Shown here: positions 26,959 through 38,900 of the stretch, piece by piece
Layout of the letters: each line of letters opens with the position of its first letter
Numbering within the stretch: the stretch's first letter is position 1
Assembly (NCBI GenBank): GCA_019925095.2
Contig: CM034398.1
Location: 4,541,001 to 4,605,000 of the forward strand
DNA from: Dendrolimus kikuchii
Lineage: Eukaryota > Arthropoda > Insecta > Lepidoptera > Lasiocampidae
Reading direction: 5' to 3'
DNA: 64,000 nucleotides
Made by a program: the position numbers and the translations under genes
Notes under the pieces: model-generated
What the model was told of the DNA's origin: nothing
The model's database searches: none
The model's input: only the letters and a program-made list of their open reading frames with translations

Positions 26959-29900
26959 AAATATAAAATGCATTCACTGAAATACACCTAACCTAACCAA
27001 CTCATAATTTGCAGTAAACCTGCGAAAAATTTAAATGTGCGCTGGGACACATAGTAGAAGTAAAACTTCAACGGACAAGTGGAAAAATGAATGGCAACGG
27101 ATAAGTGGCTAAACGAATTGCAACAAAATTTTAACTTGAAGTTTCAAGGGCAGGTTTTCAAATCTGACAAGTTCATTAACAATCTGCCCGCAAAAATTAT
27201 ATATAGATATATTTTATATTTCGACATCAACCTGGCATGTTTTTGTAGCACGAGCAATTTTGGCTCATATAAATGAGATATGAAGAAGGGCACTTCCCCC
27301 CTCGGAACTCTCACTCATCGCAAAAAACACGATTAGCTCAAGCTAACCGTTTCACAATTCCTACCGTGTACATTTACGAAGTCTAGGGCTTTTTGAATAA
27401 AAATATTTTCGTTTCAATTTCGGTCAAAGGTCTCCTTGGCAAAGGTTTGAGTCGCCAAGCGAACCGGGTGTGGAACTACGGCATGGTGGGAGGTTTGGGC
27501 TCGGTCGGTCTGCTGGTCGCCTTCCCGGTGGCCAGTGTGGTGGTCAGTGTGCTGAGTGGGATCGCCGCCGCCACAGTTCCGGTGTGGATGCCACCGTTGG
27601 CGCTGGTGCTGCACGTGTTCTGTATCACCGTGTATGATCTCGACTGTCCGCATCCTCATCGGCTTAATAGGTGAGTTGATTTTTCTATGATCTTCTACAG
27701 ATGTATAGACATGTCATAAGCATACATTGTTACATTATTATTTTTTTAATTATATTCCCTCACTGAGTTGTAAGTTGGTCAGAGCTTGTTTTTACTTGAT
27801 TATATACTATATCCGTCTGCGGAGTGACGCTCGCGGACCGCGTTCGTATTACCGAAGTAAGAAAGAGAGTTGGTCTGAAAGAGAGTGTCGGGGTGATGGT
27901 AAGGAAAGGAATGCTCCGGTGGTTCGGGCATGTGGAAAGAATGACTAAACAGATATACAATGCAAAAGTGGATGGATGCAGAAGTCGTGGAAGGCCACGA
28001 CACACCTTCCGTGATCAAATTGATCGTGTACTAGCAGAAGGTGATGTCAGGAGCTTAAAGAACAGACGATCGTGCATGACAAGAGCTATGAATGTCAAAG
28101 AAGCAAGTGAGGTGTGTAAGGATAAGCCTGAATGGCGCTCTGTTGTTCGTGCCTACCCGGCAAGGGAACTGGCCTGAAGTTGTATGTATGTATGTAGATA
28201 CTATATTTTTTCTATCTTTCTTTCTTACTTTATTTTCGTTTGATTTTTTTTTCTTTGTTTTTAAGTTATAGGTAATACAATGTTACACTATATCTATATG
28301 TTAAACTGTCTATGATTGTATGTGAAGTAACGGAAAGAACTTATTGTTTTGTTTATTTTTTTATTGCTGAAGCACAGTAGACAGGCTGACGGCCCAACTG
28401 TTATGGCAAGTGGTTACCGTCGCCTATGGACATTAGCAATACCAGAGGTGCTGCTAATGTGCTGCCGGCCTTGAAGGAGAAACTGGGACCTGGCCAATGA
28501 TGCTGGAACACAACTCAAAGTTGTTATGGCGACATGCTCTAGACCAGGGGTGGTAACCATCCAGACGGACAAATACCCTATCACCTGGTTGTTGGGTTGT
28601 TTTGTCGCCTCTTACGACTGGCCGCCCCAACGCAGGAATTTGTTTTCTTTTTCTGTTCCTTATTAGAGACAATTAAAAATAAGCTATCATATACTGCGCC
28701 CATATTTGGAAAAACATAAATGTATATTTGAATTACAATGTGATATTCTATTAGAGTAAACTAAATACTCGACTTTACTCTCAAAATAATAATCAGTATC
28801 TGAAGGTCGGGCAATTACCCTGATTTAATTTAACGCAAATTAGAACGCGGTAAGAATGTCTTAAGTGTTAAGAAATAATGTAATATATATATATATATTT
28901 TTTCTTTAGGAGTTTTTGGGGGGAACTGAAAGGGGACGTTGTGCTGTGCAATTTTATTTTTAAAAATGTGTAACATTACTCTAAAATGAACAATAGTTGT
29001 AGGATATTGATGGTTTTTCAGTAGTAATTGTGTTCTTGTGAGAAATGTGAACTGTATAGTCAAATGTGGCCTTTTGAGTTGTCACAAGAACTCCGTTGAT
29101 TGGTGTGGATTGTAGCCTACAATACAACTGCGCCTGGCTTAAAGGCCTAGTTGCCAAGCCTGAAACATAAAAATAAAATATAATATTTTTATTCCTACAA
29201 TTGTGACGATAATTGTACATTTTCACAGATGGTTCGTGCTGGCCGAAGTGTTGTTGTTGCGTATAGCGATATTAGGCATCCTCCAGCCGCTTGCAGCGCT
29301 TCTGGTCGCGCTGGTACTCTGTCCGCTTGCAGCGCTACTATTGCTAATAGGTAATTTTATTATTCTGACAGTAGACGTGCAACTAACATATTTCCATTCT
29401 CATTTGTAGTATTTTATTCCTTGATACTGCTGTTCTTCTCTCTCTAAAATAAGGAACCCAACAGTGGGTCGTTTATAAGCTTATATTGTGTTTATATTAA
29501 TAAGTCCGTTAGGAACTATCCGTGCAGGAACGGAGAAAGAATACAATTGCCTGCGGCCGGGCGGCCTGTCGTAAGAGGCGACAAAACAACCCACAGCCAG
29601 GTGGTAGGGCATTTGCCCGACTGGATGGCTACCACCCATGGTCTAAAGTATGCCGCCATAACAACCTTGAGTTGGCTTCCGACATCAATGACCAGGTTCC
29701 AATCTCCCTTAAGAGAGCAGCGGCGCATTTGTAGCACCTTTGGCGTTGCAAATGTCCATAGGCGATGGTAACCGCTTTCAAAATAAAAAAAGTGGCCTAT
29801 CAGTAGTCGAAACTCGACCGTAATGTGGTAAATGGTAAGGACCTAGCGAAAGAAATGTGGACATACGTTACAATAAATGATAACATTATTTACATATAAA

Positions 29901-32900
29901 AGAACATAATATAGTTACATTTGTATTACCAGATAATATTCTCACTATACTTTATACGATAATATAAATTATCTGCGTTGTGTGTGCTAGTTCATTGAAT
30001 TACATAGAGAGCTATATTGAAAGATAATGTGCTAAGATACTGTTAACGCCATCTGTTAACCAATAGCGAACACTATAAACTGCTCATTTTACTCTGACGC
30101 ATTCACTCATTCCCGGTCCCATCCTTTTCATTCCGTTTCCGCTCACTGTCGCCTCGCATCTCCTCGCAAAAACTAACCTCTCTTGGAACGTGTCGTGACA
30201 TCGCGTAAAACGTTAAAAATAAGAAATTTCTCTTGAAAACTTTTTAAAGAAACGTGTTAAAAAAATAAATAAAGTGTACTCAAGATCAAAGTCCAGCGAC
30301 CTATAGAGTGAATTCAGGTTAGTCCCTGTTTTTTCTTCCTTTTTCCTACAGATACAGAAATCTTACCGTATCTGCGTAATGTGTTACTCGCTTAAACAAT
30401 AATATAACTGACAGCGGTCCGGCTGGCGGCAAGTAAGAAAGTGTACGTAAAACTTTGCCAGGTGGTAGGGCATTTGCCCGACTGGATGGCTACCACCCCT
30501 GGTCTAAAGTATGTCGCCATAACAACCTTGAGTTGTGTTCCGGCATTAGTGACCAGGATCCAGTCTCCCTTAAGAGAGCAGCAGCGCATTTGTAGCGTCT
30601 TTGGTGTTGCAAATGTCCATAGGCGATGGTAACCGCTTTCCATCAAGTGGGCCGTCTGCCTGTCTGCTGATCTCCTGCAATAAAAAAAAAAAAAAAAAAA
30701 CTGATGTCTATAAGCGACTACGCTGCGACTGTCAACGTACCGATGCTGACGGTTCTTATACGCACTATCCGCTACAGTGTGCGGCTAACACTCGACTGCC
30801 TGATGCGGTTGCAATTCCAGCCACCTCAATAAGAATACGAGGTCTTACTTGTGCAAAGTTATGACTTGACTTTGAACGCTCGTACAAAATGTATGAGTGC
30901 TACATTTTGTAAGATGATAAAAAAATATTTCAGTCATAGATTTGCCTGTCCGCTGACCTATTAATTATAAGTTTTTCGTTGCGAAGGTGGCGTGTCGTGG
31001 TGGTGGTTGCGTGGCGCGTGGGAGGAGGTGGCGTGGCGCTGCGTGCTGGCGCGTGGCGCGCGCGTGCCCGCCCACGACTCGCCGTTCTGCGCGCGCGTCG
31101 ACGGGCCCGGTCTGCGCACCAAGACGTATTACCAGATCACGTATGCTATGCACTTCTTTGTTATAGTATAATTTTAATAATGTATCGATGTCATCGTATT
31201 TACTTACATTATTTAAATAATTACTTGCTCGCACTAGAAATGAGTTTTGTCTGTAATTGTGAATTGTATTGACTTTGCAGGAATATTAAAGTGGACCTTA
31301 CTTAGAAGATAAAAAGTCAGCAATATCTCGTCAGTTTTTAAGTGGCAAGAGATGAAACGTTTTGCAAAGATCGAAATATGAATCATTAGAGTACTAGATC
31401 TTTTTCCTATATCACAATAAATGTCGAATAAAACGCTTTTGCACACTTTCAATGCGGTCTATATATTATGTGTGCTAGTGCGGGCCAAGCAGTGGCTGGC
31501 GTGTGCGCGCGCGCCGAGCTCGAGGCGCTCGGCCAGTGGGCGGCCGAGGTGGAGCGCGCCATCGAGCGCCCGCTCGCCGACTACGCGCACTTCGTGCACG
31601 CCTGCTTCGGCCCGTTCTCAGTTCAAATCGCCAAGGTTAAAACTGTTATTTTTTAATTATGGCTTGGTAACAAGGCCTTTAAGTTATCACTGCATATCGT
31701 TTTTATTACCAAAGACGAGTGAGTATTCACTCAGTGTATTAAAAAAAAATTAGAACACTTAATTGATATTACTTACTTTTTTTTTAACAACTACGGACTC
31801 GGGTTCCGTACCCTTTGATACAACTTAATTTCGAAGAAAGTTTTTAGAATTTATACACGCTCTTTGGTTATTTTTGTTTTTGTGTGTGACATTTATTCAA
31901 TGATATTTATGTTGTGGTGTACCTTAAGAATAACTTATTATATTAATTTATTCTAATTTTAATACTAAACTTATACTAATGTAGAGTGTATCTGTTACAT
32001 GCTGCTGTTGTGAGGAAGTGCATGTGAAGTGTATGCCTTATGTCTATACCTATATATATTATCCTAACTAGTGCCTTGTGTATATAAGTGATATTACTTG
32101 CTTATTACTCCTCAACTTATTTCATGTCTATCTCTCTTTCTTTATATTCGTTTTCTCGTGCGAACAGACAGGGCCGTACAAACAACTCGAGAAGGAATGC
32201 AGTGAGTTGACGGCCTCGTTAAGGGAGAAGGTGTCGGCGAGGAGGCGCGAGCTGGCGATGCCTCTCAACGACGCAGTCAGAGCGAGGGTTAGGATGACTT
32301 CCCACGATCTGAGGGTCAGTTTCATGTTATTTTTATCTATAATTGTCTATTAAAAGAACACAATTAATTATACTTCTTTTTTTCATAAGGCTTCATAAGG
32401 TTTGTGGATTTGGCCAGATTCAAGTTTTTTTTTTAACAATATCCAGTACGTAAGCACTTTGCAAAATTCAATCTCGTAAATGTCTTGTAGAAAGCTGGAA
32501 AATCAACTCAGTATACATTGTGGTTTTTTTACACTAACTCACAATTTATATTTAAAAACAATAGATACTTAAATTTATTGAGTATTTTAAATAAAGTTTA
32601 TACATAGTTATTTTGATTAAAAAAAATATAGAGTAAAATGAATCTTTTTTTACTTTATTTAGAAGAAAAAAAGATTTGTCTATTGTGTGACTATAAAGAG
32701 AATACATAGTACATAAAGAGAAAGTAATGTAAATATACAAACAACCACATTTTCAAGAAATTAATTACATATTTTGTAACTTAAACAAGTAGTTGACTAT
32801 ATTATTTAAATATGTACTCAAACACACTCACACATACACACACACACACAAACACACACATGCACATACAGGTAAAAAGTTAGTTTATAAAATTAAAGTT

Positions 32901-35900
32901 ACAGTGTGAAAAGTAAAATAAATAAGCTCAACTACAGTCAGTATCTCGCGGCTCAAAACTACAAGTTACTCTCTGATGAGGGTCTCACTAATTCTGTCTT
33001 AAGTTTTAATTCGTAACACGGGCTAAATCCATAAACTAAAACGATCTTCTTCATAGAGAGTTAGAGTAAGTTTTGAACGCTTCTTTACTAACCATAAAGA
33101 AGCGTTCAAACTTAGTCTAATTCTCTATGAATAAGAGTTTTGGCGGCACTGAACAATTCCACTGCAATTCCACTGCGCTACCTATACGAAGACTTATACA
33201 TCAGTATTGGCTGTATTTTTTATTTTATTCTGAAAGCTTACAGTTTACAAATAAATACATGCTATTTAAGAACTATAATTAATTGACAATTTTCACATGT
33301 AGTTATATATATGGGTTGCATATACAACAATAATTATTATAAAAGAAAGTGTGAAAGCCCGAGCCCAGCAGTGGGACCTTTATGGGCTGATATTAATAAA
33401 AAAAATGTGAAGCAACTAAGGCATTGTAATCTGTGGCCACACGATTAAAGTAAGGATACGCCATGTGATTGCTAAATGTCTGAGAGATAGCCAGCTGCAT
33501 AGGGTTTCGAAATAAACTTGTTGGCACTTTAAGAAAGAAAAAAATGATAAGATGTAATGTAAATGTAAATAAACCTTGCATTTGAATTCTAAATATTTTA
33601 AGAATCTACGTTGTACGAATTCTATTCTATTTATATATACATAGGATTCTATACTTGCGAAGCATATTCTAACAGACTAAGCACCAAAAAGCAATATAAA
33701 ATTTTCAGTAGCTTTGTATTGTTAAATTGGGAACATACTCTCATTATGAATTCTAGTGTTTTATTAGCTTTTTTGGTAATGTAGTCTATATGTTTATCAT
33801 AATTTAGAATCATGGATTACTGCAGAATCCATATTAGTATGGACTAAGATTCCCTTGCTTGCCTGCCTTTGTGGCGAATTCTACTACAACTACTCTCTAT
33901 GAATAAGACCGTGAGGAGATACATATCTATTTAAAGACATAATGGCTATGGGTATGTGGGTTGTGTTGTAGCGCGCCATCCAGGGTTGCGCGCTGGAGCT
34001 GAGCCGCGTGTGGGGCGCCGGCGGCCGCGGCCCCGGCGACGACTGGTGGGCCAACAGGGGACTCGCGCAGAACGACTGGCACGCGCTGGCGGCCAACACC
34101 CTTGTCGAGGTGCGCACCGCCACCCCTTGGAACACTTTGATTCCCATTTGATTTGATCTGATAGAATAGAATATACTTTATTGCACACAATGTTACAAAA
34201 TAAATTCGTACACACAATCGTAATGATATGTACAATGGGCGGTCTTATCGCTGGGAGCGATTTCTTCCAGACAACCTTTGGATGGACAGAAACTCGGTAT
34301 AGATGGGGTACGTATGCAATAGATATAATATACTAATATATATGTAAATATAAACAAAAATGTCACTAAATTGTATTGTAAACAAACATATTTATCTAGA
34401 TTTACAAGATGTATGTCCTCAAACAACACCATCCCAAGCACACAAATAGATAACACTATTGTTCAGATACAAATTTGATATAGTGTTGTTTGACGAGGTC
34501 ATTAAACGAATGCACAGACTTGGCTTGTTTTATGTTTTAAGGTAGTGAGTTCCAAAGTCTTACAGCTTGAGCAGTAAAAGATTTGTCATAAAACTGTGTA
34601 ATATGTGTAGGCATTCTTAGTCGGTAATTCAAAGATGGTGCAACGCAGAGGCTCCGGGTTCGATTTCTGGTATGGTAAATTTCGAAACGAATTTTCTTCG
34701 TTATTTACTATGTTTTAAGTGTCTGAGACCAATGGGAGAGTAGTCCGTTGTATATCACCCATAACACAAGCGTGACTTGCTTAATTTGGAGATTACAATA
34801 TGTTCGTTTGTCTGCTGATTGTTCATTATTATTTTATTTGGTAATAATTACTCCAAATATTAAATTTAACATACTGAGAGAGGATTTCAAATGTACTATA
34901 AAAGACCATGTCTGATCTGAAAGCATCCAGCTTTAGGTAAAATTCAATAAAATTCAAAAGCTGTAGGATATATTGTGTGCTGATATAATTTGTGATAGGT
35001 ATTCGACGCGGAAATACTGGTCGCGTTGGAGGAGGGCGAGGCGCGACTGGTGTTGGAGGGCGGCGAGGGAGCCGGCGCGGGGGCGTGGGCGCAGCGCACC
35101 CCCCGCGACACCCCGCCCCCTGACGTCCTCGCCGAGAGGGACGACTGGCGGAGGGACACCCACGGTGAGAGGGAACCCTTCAACCTCCTCCAATGATCTT
35201 ACAGTCAAACAAAACTGTTTGTAATTATTTATTTAATTATGGAAAACCTACAGCTAATACCCATGAATAAACGTTTAAAATTAATAAAAATATATAATAA
35301 AACTACGTTTTAACGTCTTTGAACGCGATAATTTATTTTATTTTCATTATTCCGACGTTTCGGCCACTACAGTAGCCGTGGTCACGGAAAAAAAAGATGT
35401 CAAGTGTCAATAGTAGAGTAAAGTTGAAGTTTAGCCTAAGCCCAACTTGTTCATTTTGATAATTGATTTTATTTTTTGTTTAAGATTATTATTTACTCTA
35501 TGGCAGCCTAATCTAATTTGTAACCACTTCGCAACATGTTGTAGCTTGAAGAGAAGAATCAGCAACATGCCTAGCTAACATTTAATTTGATTTTTCTCTC
35601 AATTTTTATATGTACTTGAAGTTATCATTTGACATACTATCATATTTTTTTTGTATAATAATAAATAGTAATACAATAGTTTATTAGGTACCAGAGCATT
35701 GTTACAACGATAACAGAAGGTCCTATTAAGCTCCATTACAATAAGGTAGGTTAAATCTAATTAATAATTAGGGAAAACTAGAAATAATTAATCAAATTAG
35801 TGGATACTAACACCTAAACTAGGCAAAGCCTGTACTATAGGTGTTTTGTATAATAATGTAATACAAATTTCACAAAATTACTACATTGTTACTTTTTAAA

Positions 35901-38900
35901 ACGAAACTTAGATCATACAATTGTAATATCGTTGTTATACCGCCTATTGTATTGTAAGTATTATCTCTGTTTAATGTATATTTTAACAGACAATAAAGCA
36001 TGTTCATTAATTCATCGTTGTTGTAGAGAGTGGTTTATGGTGCGAATGGGGTGGCACCCCACTCCCGCGGGTATCACCCCCCTCCGTGGAGGTGGGCGCG
36101 TTCTCCCCCCGCCACCCGCACCACCCACCCGTGCCTCACCCCGCCACGGTCGCCATCGTGTTGCACAACAGGTGAACAACATCTTTGCATGTCCTTATTC
36201 TTGCTATTTATTCAATTGGGGTTGTATAAGGTTCGCGTGGTCAACGAGTGAACCTTGTGTGATCCAGGAGCTGACGAATAATCTCGGCTATTGTTATTAC
36301 TAGGTCTATACGTGAGTCATTCCGAGTATCGGGTTGTCACCGAGCGGTTCACTTGCCGTTCGCGCGTGGATCTGATCAAGTGCCAGGTGGCTCTAATGAG
36401 CTATGATCTTAAAGACATTATGCCAGGTGGTAGGGTATTTGCTCGACTGGATGGCGACCACCCCTGGTCTAGAGTATGCCGCCATAACAACCTTGAGTTG
36501 TGTTCCGGCATTAGTGACCAGGTTCCAGTCTCCTTTAAGAGAGCAGCAGCGCATTTGTAGCACCTTTGGTGTTGCAAATGTCCATAGGTGATGGTAACCG
36601 CTTTCCATCAAGTGGGCCGTCTGCTTGTCTGCTGAACTCCTGCAATAAAAAATAAAAAAAGACAACCGCATTTTTTTCCACCTTCTCTATTTATAGTATT
36701 GTAGCAGCGGAATGTAGAGATTAAATGATACTTCAGATGGCAGAGAGTAAGTAGTATTCACTGTCGAGTGCTGATGTGAACTGAAGTGAACTGATTTATT
36801 TTGGAAACTGTAACCTTAAGTACAAATATTAACAAGTCGTACTGCTAGTACAATGTATAGCACAGTGTGTGAGCGGGACGGATGATGTGCGAGCGAGATA
36901 GAGCAACTATTAATATGTGCGCTCCCGCGTTGCGCTAGCCAGTAGTGCGTTGTCCGCTGCGATGACAAGACGTATGCAACTCCCATAGAATATTTATTTT
37001 ATTCCAGATTTCAATACAGATAAATTAGCATCGAGACGTTATTGCATTTGTAGTAATGTACTGTCAGAATACAAATAAACTAATACTTTTTATGTATTTT
37101 TACAGGCAGATACTTAATATGAAACTAATAATATTAAACAATATTAAAATAATAAATAAACTACAAAATAAAATAAACGCAAAAACGTCTCGAAGCTAAT
37201 TTACCACCATTATATGCATATAGGGTGCGTTCCACTAAGTAATCAGAATAAACGTGCTCAAGACCGCGATTATTCCCGTTCCACTTGCTTGAGAGCGTTA
37301 TAAGCACAAACTTATTGAAAATTATGAAGTGTTGGTGTCATTACTGAAATACTACGATTGACTTGAAAGTCGCGCCTTTAGCAACTCCTTGATAAAGCGT
37401 ATTAATGTATTCTCTAATCGGCGTACACATTGAGCAGTCTCTTCAAATGGGTCGCTCCGAGCACTGCGTGAGCGAAAGTTATGACATCATTACTGCCATT
37501 TACGCCACGACCATAACAACCGTGATCGTTATATCGAACGGCACTAGGAGCCTTGTGAGCGTTCTGATTTACTAGTAGAACGCACTGATAGAAGACACAA
37601 CAAGAAAATTGAACGTGAGAGACATTATATAGACGAGTTTAAAAGTACTTTGCTACACAATCCTAAGAATAACATCAATATTATTATTTTGAAATATATT
37701 TCAGGGAATCTGACAACCCTGTGCCACTAGACTCCGAAATTTGTGCGGAGATATTGCGAAGTTTGGAGGATGCGCCTGACAGCGATGATAAGAGAGGTTT
37801 GATACCAGTCTTTAATTCCTTATTAGTCTTCTTTTTTTATATTCTCCCGATCATTATACTCCCTTTATCCTGGCATACGAATTTGATGTTTGATTTTTCA
37901 CATTAATTTTTGTCGAATTCAGTCCTCAGACATTTTTTCGCATATCGTATAGACTATAGTTTCGAATTTGCCTATAATGGTATTTTTTTTTTAATAATGG
38001 TATTTTTTTTAATAATGGTATGTTCAAATGACTTTTTAATAATAATAATCGGCAGTCACACACACATATTGTATATCCCCAAATTAAGCAAGTTACGCTT
38101 GTGTTATGGGTAATATACAACAGACTACTCTGGGGCCGATCCCAGACACCCAGACCATAGTAAATAACGAAGAAAATACGTTTCCGAAATTTACTATACC
38201 AGGAATCGAACCCGGAACCTCTGCGTTGCAGTGAGATACCCCGGGAAAGGTTTAGCCCGCTCAACCACAGAGGCCGTCGCCTCTAATAATGGTTCACTTG
38301 TAGTAGTAGATTGTTAGGTGAAAGTAACCTATTTAGGCGTGGGATGGTTTAACGCACGAACGCAACGAGGGTGCGCTAATAGATACCTAAATAGGCCTTT
38401 TACGAGGTTAACAGTCTACTTTTCATTTCGAATATGATGAAAGTAAATAAAAACCGATTGGTTGTACAAACAACTACTTCTCTAATAAAATCAACCGTTA
38501 AATCCATTGTTTATCACTGATGATAGTAAATATTTAGCTCAAATGTATGTAAATTAAATAATAATTTTAGTGAAAAGTAATTTTATAAGTATGAAATGTG
38601 TTTACAAATTGTTAATATTTTTTTATTAGTAAACAAAGTTGGGACGTGACATAAGCCGCATGTATTATCTAGTGTCCACATAGTTTATAAATTTTTTGAC
38701 AGCAGGGAAAATCGTTTTCCAAGGACGAAAAGTACTGTTTTCATCCCTGTGATCAGGCAACTGAAAGCGTAATTTCGGAATGAGAGAAATTTCTGTTTTG
38801 AAACAGAGGACGTGGAGAGGTATCGCGGTGGGGGCAGTTCCGAGGCGTCGGTCAGTGAGGGGAGTGCCGAGGAGGAAGAGGGCGTCCCCCCCTCCCCGCA

